A stretch of DNA of 64,000 nucleotides from Promerops cafer (Eukaryota > Chordata > Aves > Passeriformes > Nectariniidae). Shown here in pieces: positions 33,686 through 46,400 of the stretch. Location: the NCBI GenBank assembly GCA_013398275.1, contig VZSE01010145.1, positions 434,001 through 498,000 on the forward strand. The letters run 5' to 3'. The position numbers and the translations under genes are program-made. The notes below the pieces were generated by a model, which saw only the letters and a list, made by a program, of their open reading frames with translations, had not been told where the DNA came from and ran no database searches. Position 1 is the stretch's first letter, and each line of letters starts with the position of its first letter.

Positions 33686-35930
33686 TGCTAATGAATACAC
33701 AAGGTTATACTCCAAAAAAAGTATTTACGGTGCTGTGAGAAAAGCAACGAGCCTGGCTCCTTGCATCTAGCTGCCCTTGTGTAAGCTGCTCCCTCTGACC
33801 TGGTTTCACTAGAGGCAGAATTCCCCTGGCATGGGAATTAAATGGACTATTTGTCTTATCCAAGGTTAAACTTCAAAAATGGCTAAAGAATTGTTTTAAA
33901 AGATGGTTCTTATTTTTTGGTTCATGTGGAATCCAGATTTCATTTCTATAGCTTGTCTTTGCCACACCCTGGCTCTTGAGCTAAAAAACAGCCTCAAAAC
34001 ATGGTCAGGCCATTCTAAGAAAATTCATTTTCCTTCCTAGCTTATCCTGTGCTCTACACTATATTAACAACAACTTAGAAAGCAAAGGATTGAGATTTAG
34101 GAGAAAGGATTTTTTATCTGCATTCTCAAGATTTTTGGGAGAACCAGAACTTGAAGCTGGTAAGTGTTAAAATGAGTCAGAGGAGAAAAAAAGACCTAAA
34201 AGAACAGATGCATGATTAAGGCTACCAGTAGGCATCTTGTAAGAGAAAGAAAGTGGTAAGCATTTTCCATCTTTATCTGTTCAGAAGGCAAAGAGCAAGA
34301 CTGGTATGAAACCCACTCTGGAGCAATGAAAACCAACCAAAAAAAAGAAATCTCCTTTCACTGGCACGGAATCCACAAGCAAGAGTGGGAAAAAATTTGA
34401 ATGTATATGATCAGCTGATACACAAAAAGTCTGTGCTCAGACTGGTCCACAGGACGGTCGTAGGATATATAAAAAACTCTTTTCCATCTGATTTTCAATA
34501 CTCATAACTTTGCTTCCACTTTTTGTCACAACCGAGACAATCTGCAGCTGGGCTATGCTTTCAAAATCGAAACCGCAAAGTTTCAAAAAAGGGTAATTAA
34601 AAGCCCTCCAACTAAAATCAGAAAATGTAGACAGTGAAAAATCTTTATGGTGCTAGAATCATCATTCAAAGCCAGTTCTTAAAGTAGCAAGAATAGCATT
34701 AAATGTATATCTATATATCTTTTTAACCTTTACACAGACAGCAGGAGCACTGCAAGCTAAATTTGCATTTCATAGCAGGAAACAAAACCGTCCCACAAAG
34801 ATATGATAAATCATCAGAGGAACAACGAAGTGCCCTCACACATGCATGTGTTTTTCTAAAATCACAGAGAATGAAGATGAGAGAGACACAACCCAATCTC
34901 CATCTCAAAGGTGGATTAACTATACCCAGGCCTGACTACCTCAAGAGCAGTAAAACTGAAATTTGAAATATGGATTTGTTTCCAACAGTTCTTCTCTCTT
35001 TCTTTTTTTATTATTATTTTTGGACAATTGACTGACCTAGTTTTCAAGTCATAAGAATTTTTAAGACAATGCTTGCTTTAGAGGTACTGTAGTGATGCAG
35101 ATTTACTTCCAGTGATATTTTGATGCCAGGGAGGAAGAAAAGTCTGTCATTCCTGCAAAGCATGTAGTGTAAGATGATTGTTCATTCTAGTTCAACTTGG
35201 GTGACTTCTGTGAAGGTACAGCAGATACCAGTTTGGACAAGTCAGGTTTTTTATGTGCAACCAAATGAAAAATTTCTTATTTTGATAGAAGAACCAATTT
35301 CCACAGGAGACACATACACCAAAAAATTTCCATATTAAAATTTTGATTCTAATTTTGAAAGTCTATTTTTTCCTATAGAAAACCAAAATAAAACAGTCCT
35401 TTTTTTCCTTCTTCCTATTTTACTTTGTTTGACCAAGATTAGAGTATTGGGGGAAATGGGTTTGAAAACCAAGCCAGATTGTTTTGAATCAACTGGCTTG
35501 GCATAAAACTGCATTTCTTACCAACGTATTTCCTTTGCCAATCATAGTTTTAGTCCCCCATTTCTTTTGGGCCAGCCTTCCTGAAAGGCTTGCACATATT
35601 CTATACAGAAATAAACGGATTTCAGTGGCACATGGCTTGTACAAGATAATTAATTCCCCGTGAGCGAGGATCTGGATGTACAGTGTCCCAGCTATGCTGC
35701 TCTGACTCTCCATATGGACATCCTAATTGCATTGTGGCTCAGGCTAACGTGAGGATGTCACTACACACACGTGTAGCAGGAGGACAGTGAGGAGGAGGGT
35801 TTGCTGCTCCTGTTTGCCCTGAGCCCTCTCTTCTGGCAGCGATGGGAGAGTCCCTGAGTGTCCGAGCCGTGTGATGGGACACAAATCCACATCCTGGCTC
35901 CTCCTCTGCTGGCCTCCTCACACAAGACTC
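33686..35930. other. Noncoding stretch, nothing recognised
   Basis: AT-rich DNA with no gene, repeat family or RNA that I can support. Confidence 0.5.
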
Positions 35931-35978
35931 AAAAGTCTTTAAAAAAAAAAGACTTTTAGAAGTCTTTAAGACTTCTAA
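35931..35978. repeat. Two overlapping perfect inverted repeats
   Basis: The first pairs AAAAGTCTTT (35931-35940) with its reverse complement at 35948-35957 across seven A. The second pairs TTAGAAGTCTT (35956-35966) with its reverse complement at 35968-35978 around one central T. Both share the AGTCTT/AAGACT core, so the cluster probably grew from one short hairpin. Confidence 0.9.
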
Positions 35979-36480
35979 CAGATCAGGCTGACCGTAGGTA
36001 ACGTGGTCAAACCTTATTGGGGAAGGACGTGGGGTGGTGACAGACAAATAACTGAACAGATTCACATATGGGACAATGAGACAAGCCCCACTTTCTCAGA
36101 AAATAAGACCAAAAGTTCCCAAGATTTTGCTCATTATTATGAGTATTATGTGAGTTTCTTTGTACATGCTAGGGACTTTCTGAAGTTTGTGATTATGTTC
36201 ATGGTATTTTTATTTTCAGCCAGGAATGGATGCATACCTTCAGTGCAAAGAAAATGAACAAATTCCACAACAAAACATGTTTACAGTGACTGGCCATCCT
36301 ACACATGCAGTTAGACCCAAACAATTAGGAATTTGTAAGGTGCTTCCAAAATAAAATTAGATCTCAAGTTTATAGACCCATAAATGTCTGTATGTACATA
36401 TCCACATATGTAAGATGTACTGTGAGTTTATGAATACTGTAAACCAACATTTCCAAACTTTGGGACAGCAGCCTGTTATT

Positions 36481-36625
36481 GCAAAAAACCCCAAAAAGCA
36501 AACAAAAACCAAAAAAGGAAACAAACAAACAAACAAAACAAAAACAAAAAAATCCAAACCAAAACCCACAACCAACCAAAAACAACAACCCAACAAAAAA
36601 AAAAAAAAAAAAAAACCTCCAAAAC
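36481..36625. repeat. A/C-rich low-complexity tract with poly-A
   Basis: After 36519 there is no G for more than 100 bases and only one T. AAAC, AACC and AAC words dominate, and a run of 21 A lies at 36595-36615. It resembles the AACC tracts at 1.82 and 15.9 kb in strand and composition. Confidence 0.9.
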
Positions 36626-37199
36626 ACTGCAGGCAAATTCCTCAGCATAATTTTTTCTCAGATGGAGACCAGTGAAAGTGTGCAGCACAGCACTGGGGAG
36701 ACTTATCAGATGGAGTAATTTGATACAGCAAAAACATGCTATCAAGTCTGATTTTTTTTTTCCCTTAAGTAGATCCTTTTAGTTGAAATAGATTGCAATG
36801 TTATGTTGTTTTATCGGAATAATCTACATAGTGAATTTTGTAGTTAGAAATTAGGATTTGAGGCAAAAGATTATCAGATAAATTAAAACGCCTTTTTTTC
36901 CTCTCCATTACAAAATTTGGGTATTCAGTTTTTCAGCCTGAGGAGAAAAAAAAAAGAAGGAACTTTCTAAAAGAAAAAGAAGCAAGAAAATCTCCAGGAA
37001 TTAATTTCTAATGCGCTTGAAGAAGTTTTGGTTCATGATTCATTCATAGAGAAAGAAACAGTGAAAACCTTTTTCCACATCAACTTGCAACTCCATTCAT
37101 ATTTATCAACCAGCTCCTAATCCATTTAATCCAGCCAGAGTGCCTGTGAAAAGGAGAGGTATGGTGTGAAATGTGACAGCCACCAGAGCAGCAGGAGGA
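36626..37199. other. Noncoding stretch, nothing recognised
   Basis: AT-rich DNA with short poly-T and poly-A runs. No gene or repeat family that I can support. Confidence 0.5.
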
Positions 37200-37400
37200 A
37201 TCTGTTATTCCAGAGCCGTCCTTCTCTGTCGCAGGGGCTCGCGGCTCCGGGCGCGGGGCAGCGATTCCCAGGCTGGCTGTCTGTCTGTCTGTCTGTCTGC
37301 AGCTGCTCCTCAGCCCTGGCTCCTGCACGGCCCTGCCCGGAGCCTCCTGCCCCAGCTCCCTCGTGCTGTCAGCCACGGGCAGGTGGAGGGGTGCTTTCAT
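37200..37400. other. CpG-rich islet with (CTGT)n microsatellite
   Basis: Eight CpG occur within about 55 bases (37218-37275), followed by five CTGT units plus CTG at 37277-37299. Overlapping open frames on both strands come from the GC-rich composition, and none has a recognised domain. Confidence 0.5.
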
Positions 37401-40400
37401 TTATAAATGCTCTTATCTGAGCTCTGCGTTCCCACCTTGCTCAGCTTTGCAGCTCTGTGGACTGGCTTTGTCCCTGTGCCTGCCCCATGACCTGTGCTAT
37501 GAGGCACCTGAGCAGATCAGTTTGGAGGACGAGCTGGGAGCAGAGGTCAGGTGCAGATTTGAGATGTTGTGGAAAATTGTGCTGTGGACAATATGTTTGA
37601 ATCACGAGCCTCATCTCGAGCTGTGCTGCTGCTGCTGCAACCAGCTCTCTGCTCTGATGGCACTGCGAGCTTCATTCTAGCCTCCCAACCACAATCTGTG
37701 TTTTCTTGGCACCAAAAATGTGAACAAATTTGGAGTTTGGTGGGGGTTTTTTGATGGAGAGGTGAATTTCATCCTTTCAGAGAGAAAAAGCTAAAAGTTA
37801 TACTACTAATAAAGGAAACACTCATTAAATTTAGATGCTTGCTGTGGAATTTTAGATTCTCCCAAGCCAGTGTAAAAAAAAACCACATTCTGAGGCATCC
37901 AGATTCTAGACATGGCTAAAATCTAGATTTGTTAAATCCTTATCACAGCAGTAGAGAATCATTTTAATGTACAGGGAATGCCAGTTGCACAAGTGAGTTC
38001 AGCACTGGGAAAGAAGCCTTTACCATTATTTCCCTTTGATTTGCCTAACGCACATGCTCACAGGAGAGCTCCCCGAGACACCAGGGTTACCCCCAGCCTG
38101 CCTGCTCCTCTGCCCTCCGTGGTTTGATGGATCCATTTGCTCTCCTGCTGCCAGTGCTCTGAGGGGGAGGATCCCTGGGTCCCTGCTCACAGAGGAAAGC
38201 CAGCACTTTGTTTTTCCCCAGTCCTGCCTCAGAATGGGCTCATGAAAAGGAGTAGCAGAAGGAAAAGGACAGAAAAAGGAGTAAAAGAGAGGAGGTGAAG
38301 GGCAGAGGAGGTGAAGGGAGCTGTGCTTGGTAGGGAAATGTGCCTTTCATCTCCCACCTGGTGACAATCCCCCCTGAAGTGTGGAGAAGGAAAATTAAAA
38401 CTGGGACTTCATTTCATGTGGGTGTGCAACGCCTAATGCTCCTTTTCCAGAATTATGTGCAAACTCCATGCAAATTTGCCTTCAGGCTTTTCTGTGGCCT
38501 CACACAGACAGCTCTTCCCTCCTCATTTTAATGCTTTGTTACTTATATTTTACCAAATTATACAGACAAAGAATTAGTTTATCCAAACTCACTGTCAGCT
38601 GATTCCAGTGCACAAGTAAATTTTATTTTGCATGGAAGCCAACAATGCAGAGGTGCTTGGAGATGTTCACCTGGGCTGCTTTTCTGCCAGTACCACAAGG
38701 CTGAAGTGCAGACCCCTGCTTGCAGCAGAGACAGACTGATTCCTGCCTTATTTCAATTAGCCTAATACAGTCCCTCATGGAACATTTCTGATCTTCAAGG
38801 TGTTGCATTCACAAGAGAGGGAGAGGAGGTATCTTTGCTTGCCAGATAAAAGAAACTAATTAGAGTAAGGATTTTTTTAGTTCTCTAAAAAACAAGAAGT
38901 GGGTGTTAGTTCCATGTCATGCTACAAAGCATCGACACGATGACCTCATTTAATTATTCCCCTCATTCACAAAGCTCCTAAATCTGCTAGATATTTGTAT
39001 TTCACAGGGACATTGTAATACTCCAAAGACAAAAGGTGATATTTAAAAAGAAAATAACTAATTAGATGTCAAAGCTTTCTTTAAGAGATGATCAGCAGAA
39101 AATTGGTAGATGACTTTTCTCAGCTACAAACAGGAAGTGTATCCTGTCAACTCTGTGCTTCCAATCATACATCCACTCGGAATGCAATCATTTCATCCAT
39201 GAGCCAGGCTGGGTTGCACTAGGGAGGGGTTGAAGCCTGACTCAGGGATGTGTATTTGTATGGTTTGCCATACCTTTTTTTCATATGTGGTAACTTTTCT
39301 GCACGAGGAGCTTTCCCAGAATGAATGCTGAACTGGAATTTGGATACCACAATATCAATTACTCTGCATGCCTGCTACTGGTGCTCCTACTTCCATAATG
39401 CTGCTGAGTTATGGTTCATAATGCACAGATTTCTGCAGTTTTCATTGCAGTTCTGCAGCAGAGGCAGAGAGAACTGGAAAACAAGGTGGTAGCAGTGGTA
39501 CCTTTCCAAGCACACACGTGCACAGTGTGCGCTTCAAAAACTTACACCTACAAGCCAATGTAACATTTTAAGACATAAAATCATGGAATAGAGTTCCTCA
39601 ACATTCAAGGTGTGGTTATGGCAGAAGCTTGCATGCTGGTGAAATATCACATATGTTATCAACAATTCTGCTGCATAGTTACAAGAAAAGTCTTCTGGCA
39701 TTATTACATCAAAAGAGCAAAAACCCAGCTCTCTGTTTCAGAAGACCCTGCTAGGAAGACACCAAGAAAAGCTCCAAGTGGAGGAAGCAACATACAAGGT
39801 GAATAATATCTTTTCCAGGAGAAAAAAAATACCAAAAACAAGTGCTTGAGACTAAGGACTTGTGAAGTGCTGGTAATACACTACATGCAGATACAAAAGT
39901 GCAAAATGCTACTAGATAGAAGATGATGACAGATCTTTGCTCTTGTCAGCAGAGAGACAGTGACTGTAGCAAGTCATTATCACCCAAGTTGTTACTGTGA
40001 AGTGTAAATAAAACAAAAATAGCGATGCAGAAGATTGTAAGATTGTTGATCCAGATTCTGGGTGTTTGGAAATCAGCAACATAAGATTCAACCAAGAAGC
40101 ACCTTCATCATAAACTGGAAGCAGAGTTTAGAAGAATGCTATGTTTTACCATGAAAAGAAAAATCATCCTGCATCCAGACAGCTTGTGTTAAACCTGACA
40201 CAGATAATCTAGCACTAAAGACAGTCTAAAGCAGCCAATTCAAAAGAAAAATACCTTCAAGTGGTTCTGAGTAGAACAGCTTTACAGATGAGAGATGACA
40301 TCAAAGTAGAAACTGTGAAAGAGTTGTTGTCTTCTTGATGCTGAGAATTCAATCACGGTTTACTAATTATACCTATTTCAGTCACAGCCTTTCCTGCACA

Positions 40401-43400
40401 GCATTAGCAGAAGAAAGGCTTAAGCCCATCAACCATAATGCTTCATTCACTTGAAGTTCTGCTGCCAAGATTTCGTTTATGCAGTTATACCTGCTGAAAG
40501 GAATCCATCCAGCAGAGCACATTTCCCTGCTATTTATTTTTCAGTCTTTAAGAGGCAATGTGGAGCTTATTTGACTTGGAGATGGTAAATTTCAAACTGA
40601 AGAGGCCGATCCAATCCTTTTCATTCACGAGCTGGCATCAGCCTGAGAGAAGGAGCTGGTACACTGTCTGCCAGGTGTGTGGGGGGCTGGCTGGTAATGG
40701 CACACCTGAGGAGACACAGCCCGGCGTCGCAGCTTCCCTGCGCAAGGCAGCAGCAAGGAAAGCCTCTGGGGAGTGTTTGAAGAGCAACATGGAACAGCAA
40801 AACAGTCAGTAGTGTCAGGGGAAGGACAAAGGATTGCAGTGCTTGGAGAGCCTGGTTTGGATGCCTCCTTGCTCACACTAAAACAGCTTTTGGATACTTC
40901 GACACTACCTTGAAATGCTGATCGTGCACATGGAATTTTTCCTATGCTTGCCAATCTGCTGTGTCCAAATGAGTCTTCTGGCTATTTGCTATTTGTTTAT
41001 CCATCTCTACCCTAAATGTGGAGAAGTCCTGATTCCCTAAAACTACCTGGGGAAAAAATCCCCAGTATATTAAATCATTGAGGAGACAAAAAATAAAGAT
41101 ACTCGGACTCAAAGGTGTGAAGGGCTAGACTATCAAATCAGGGACAGTCTGTAAGTACCACAGTGGAGAAACATAATAAAACTTTCTTATTTCCATTAAA
41201 CTCAAGCACACTTTTAGGCACCTAGCATTCACTGAGCCTGAGCAGACAGTATGGGTACTAGCTGTTCTTGAGGAGAGTTGGAAATACCCAGATAGTGCTA
41301 ATTGGACAGGTTTGTCTTTGGCAGCTGCCTTGCAGGGCAGTGTAGCCTATTGATAGCTACTCATAGCACATATTGAGGCAAGCATGCACTGACTTCCAGA
41401 AGAGACTGCATTAATTATGACTTGTCTTCATAGAAATGTTACAAGCACATGTCCAAGCACAAACTTTGAATATTTCGGGCATCAGTGATCAGACAGGTAT
41501 CACTAAGATCTCAGGAGAGGCACATGTCCTCTGAACAGAGAGGAACTCACCTTGAAAGTTGACTGCTGCTCAAAGCAGAGAACTAGAGATGGGAGAGGCA
41601 CTGACTTGCCCCTGTAGATCCTGTTCCTGAGAGCTGGCTGTATGGAAAACTATGAAAAAACAAGCACGGCAACTTTAGGTACAGAGAAAAAAATTCGGCC
41701 CCTGCTGAAAGGATTCTCAGGCCATCTGTCTGCATTTCTGTGAAATGAATGGTTAATAAGACATTTGCAGAGTGTGTCCTGTAATTAGCCCGCCCTGGCA
41801 GTGTGGAAAGCTGCAGAATGGATGCACTTTTCATTACATCCCAGGAAATACCACACAAGGTCTGAGAGAAACAGCAGAGGATCCAGAGCAAGAATTAATG
41901 TTAAGGATGTAAAGCTGAGCACAGCATTCAACAGGAGTTGAATATATATTCAAATATTTGGGTAGGGGGCATCAGTAGTCAAGCCCTATTGAATTCTTTG
42001 CTACGAAATGTTGGAAAAAGGATAGCAGAAATAAGCTATGCAACAAATGTTCTCCATTTCCCATGAGATCTGCACATGTCTCAGCTGGTGAGGAAAATAA
42101 GACATAATCAACTCCAAAGACAAATTTCTGCATAGAGCCACTTCCACAGACAGTTTCTTCTTGTCCTGTGTGTGTGCAGATTGGACCAGGGATGTAAAGG
42201 AGTCCCCTTCAATTAGCAAAGCATGGTGCAACAGTGCAACGAGTGTGCAAAAGGCTTGTGTGTCCATGTACAAAGTCTGTGTGCCTTTTGCATGCCTTTA
42301 GTACCTCTAGAAGCAGAGGAAAAGCTGAGAGCCTCGAGGCAGATATAAAGAGAGTATAGTCAGTAACAAACCCCCTCTAAGCTTGGACAAACACAGGACA
42401 AACAGATTTCTTTCTGCATTTAAAAAAAGATTCATGTGCTACCTGTCTGTCCCCAAAAGTGCAGTAAGCAGCATCAGTGACTGTGTTACCAACATTCTGG
42501 TGCCAGCTGGGGTAGAGCATTTGCAATCAGCTTCCAGTGGATAGGTTCCTTTGTCCAAAGGCACTGGGTGCCTGCTCTCAGGTAGGAATTTGAGGAGAAT
42601 CTCTTCTCGCTTAACCCCCTTGAGCTGAGCTCTGCATTGGACAGACAACTGATGCCAAAGGCACCTGAGCCATCCACAGCTGAGCTGACCTCTGGGGCAT
42701 GAAGTCCCCCCGAGCACGCATAAATCTGAGTGGCCCCAGGTGCTTGGGCTGTGTCCTCAGCAAAGCTGTGCTAAGGAAGATTGAGGAAGAGCTCTACAAA
42801 GTTGTTCCAATGAAGATTTAGAAGAGGAAGTGGTTGGTGCCATTAGGAGTGTACATCTACTGCCTTTGTACCCCTCACAGTACATCTGGTATTCCCAGCC
42901 AAGGGTAAAAAGACTTTTTCTTCATGACTTTTCCCCCACATTTTTTAAAAAAATATTTCTGAAGAATAAATTCATGCAAAATGAATTATAAACACATGTA
43001 TAATTGCTGGATAGTAATTAAGAACGAAAGTACAGCTAGTAAACTACCAGTCACAGAAGAGTTAAATAAAAGTAAATGGATCTAGATTCCTTCAAAAAGG
43101 ATTATTAGAATTTACTACCTTACATGGCAATAGCAGCATGGCAGCCACAGCCTCCCAGCCTTGTTCATGGACTTATTTAGCAGAGATTCCTTAAAGACAA
43201 TTGCATTCAGGGCGTGATTAGGAGACATTGATGCTTCTAGTTCAGGAAAAAGTTATGCTGGGTTTAAGTTCTTTTTTAATTTCAAATTCATCTGTATTTG
43301 CAAGATGCTGCCACAACTCCTGCTAGCAACACTTTTGAGGGTTGAGCTTGAACTTTGGTGTCATATATTGCTGGGTACATCCCTCCAACAACTCACAGGG

Positions 43401-46400
43401 GCTCCAACAGCTGCTGTCAAGGAGGGCTTGGGGATTTTTCCCTTCCCTCTGCTTGTTCTCTCCTTTTTTCATATCCTGCACCAAGGAGAACTTCTCCAAG
43501 TCCTTGGCAATACCACCAATTTCAATGTCAAAAATGGCTGAGGATGGAGTACAGGAAAGGGACATTCCCCATTCATTCCTAACCTGCAGTAACATTGCAA
43601 TGAATTAATTTTTAAACCTCTGGAAACTTGTCTCACAAGTAATAATGGAAATGCTGTGAAAACCAATTTTGTCACCAGGGGTGGTCTACAGGCAAAATTA
43701 TTCTAAAGGTAGGATCATACTAGTATAACTAGTCAAATACTGAAACAAAGATTTTAAAGTCATATTTAACCTATTCCAAGACTTCCTAAGTTTCTGCTAG
43801 ATAATCCTTTGAACTGCTGCAAAGTGTATCTAATTAGAATTTCTTCAAATTTTGCTGTGTCTGAAACCAAAGGAATTTGAAATTTTGTGTGTTTATTTTG
43901 TATTTCATTCAAAGTAAACTGTCTCACGGTGAAATGTATCATCAATGAAAATGGTGTGGCAGAGAAAAGCAGCTATTAAATACTACTCTCCTCTAATTGC
44001 TTTCTCCAGCAGGTGGTGAGATTATTGTCTTCTGTAACGGTACCTACTGTAAACTACAAACAGCACAGCTGTAACTTAATATGACACAAACATTTAACAC
44101 TCTCTCCTGAGGTTTTGACTTCTTTTTCTTTTAATAATTGTGTGAGTAGGGGACAATAGATTTATGAGAACAAAATTTAATTTAACAGCTATGTAAGTGA
44201 GATATTTTACTTCATGCATCACATGCATGCACCTCTACATAGCAGAGTATTAGCAGTGTATATTGTACTCTGTTGCTACAGGGTCAAGAATTGAATGGCA
44301 GTGCTGTGATCTCAGATTAGGGTCCCTTGATGTGATTTCTAAATATTGCATCGAGTGACTTCCCTTTAGAAACCCTGATGTCACTAGGATGACCTTTATA
44401 TCCACAGTTACATAACAATCCAAACCCCAAGAACTTCTGAACATGCCTAAATTGAAATCCCTGTTACTTTTTGTGCTTTGAAAATGGGAAATGAGCTTTT
44501 TGTTAAAATGATAATTATTCATAAGAACAGCACAGGTTTTAAACTGATTCAGAGCTCAGAATTTCAGCACTAGATATGGTGCAAGAAACCACCAAACAGC
44601 AGTGACAATAAAAAGAGATAAAAGTCTGCGTAGGCAGATTAAATATCTGAAAAAAGAAGAAGAGTCAAGTCCACGAAGGGCTTATTCCAGCTTTGGTCCA
44701 CTCAAATTAGTTACCCAGCTCTTATTTTGAATGATGCAGCTTGTTACTGGATCACAGTGAAAGAATTGCAGTGACAGAGCTGTCCAAAGCAATCAGAACT
44801 CTAAAAAGTTTTGACAAAAACTCAGCAACTCAAACATGCAGGCAGGCAAACTCCTATCCTCATTGCCCACGAAGGACACAGCTGTGAAATTCTCCATGAG
44901 ATACCATTGGAAAGTTGTAATAATTGCATCACAATTATTCATTAGTTACATTAGCTACCATGGCAAGCTTCACTCAAAGGCCATCAGAAAGGATGGAAAG
45001 TCAGACATCAACAAGCTGGGAGATGCCAGAATTAAGGCTGGCTGAGCAACTTCAGCTTAGCCCTCCTACCAAATACACCATAAAATGCAATCTGCAGTGA
45101 TGTGATCATACATTATTTCCTGTAGGTTCATGGGCTTGTTCAGTTCACAGCAAGGAGTAAGGACATGAGAAAGCCAAAAGGAATAGGACTTGAGAGCTTT
45201 CAGAACTTGGACCTGCTGCAGCTGAACCAAGTGACAAAAGTTTTCTATATTACCACAGAAACATTCTTAAATGGGACTGTTAATTTTGTTGTGCAAGCAT
45301 GGCTGGCAATAATTTGCAAAATAAATTGTAACACTGAAGGGAGAAACCCCTTGTCCTACTTGCTCTTGCTGCTTTCCTGCCCCTCTTCTGGAGTTATGTG
45401 CCTCCTTAATTGAGACAGGCCACTGAAACAACTATTTTGAAAGAGGATGCAAAACCTCCCTACTTTGTGAAAACAATAATCAGGACACTAATTACCATTC
45501 CCCCACTGCTGCTTTCAGCTACCCCAGATTTCAGAAATGCAAGTTCAGAAAGGCAAATATCATTGCCATGCTGCCCTTTGAGAGGAGCACGCAGGAAATG
45601 TGGAAATCCATGCAGTGCATTGGCCTGCCCCAGTGCAGGGGGATGTGAGACCTGGCCACTAAAAATAAGTCTACCTTGTGAATCTTGACTAAAAAAAGCT
45701 GTGTGGCATTTTTGAAAGGAGATAATGCTGTGAGCAGATAGAGGTGAAGTTATGAGCATAATCTGCCTGGATTATGAAGATTAAATGGCATTTGACATAC
45801 TTCTGCATATTACACTGGCACATAAGGTCAGGAAGTGCAGGGCAGAGAGCATCGTCCTCTTCTGCTTACAAAACTGTCCAGAGGCAGATTTTCCTGCTTA
45901 GGAGGTATGAATCTAGCCTGGAGAGAGACAGAGTGGAATGGCACACACAGAGATATTCTGGCTGTTAAATCTCCCAAGTGCCTCTTTGCCAGGGTGTGTT
46001 GGAGACAGCTCTTTACCTCCCACCCTTCTGTTCCAACCACCCACACCCTTTTTGTTTCTCTCCAGACACAGGGAAAGCTGCAGTGCACATGGCTGAGGTT
46101 AAGTGACTCTCTTAGCATTCATAAGAAGGGCAAATTATCCCAGAGGAAGGAATTAAATCTTGAAAGGCCCAAACAACAAAGTCACAGGTAACTCACAGGT
46201 TTCACTGCCTCCATGTAAGTGGAGTCCATGGACTTCCCATGGCTGGGAAGAGGGTCTGAAAGGCAGGTGCTGTATCTGCCATGCACTTCCAAAGAGAATT
46301 CCAGCAACCTGAGAGAAGAAAGCATCTTGGAAAGACAGGAAAATCATGGGAAATCGAGAAGAATTAAGGGAAGACTTGAGGTTATCAGACAATCCAAACC

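Noticed and set aside
43706..43728. Two ACTAGT sites separated by ATA
   Set aside because: Short palindromic hexamers in AT-rich DNA, within chance expectation.
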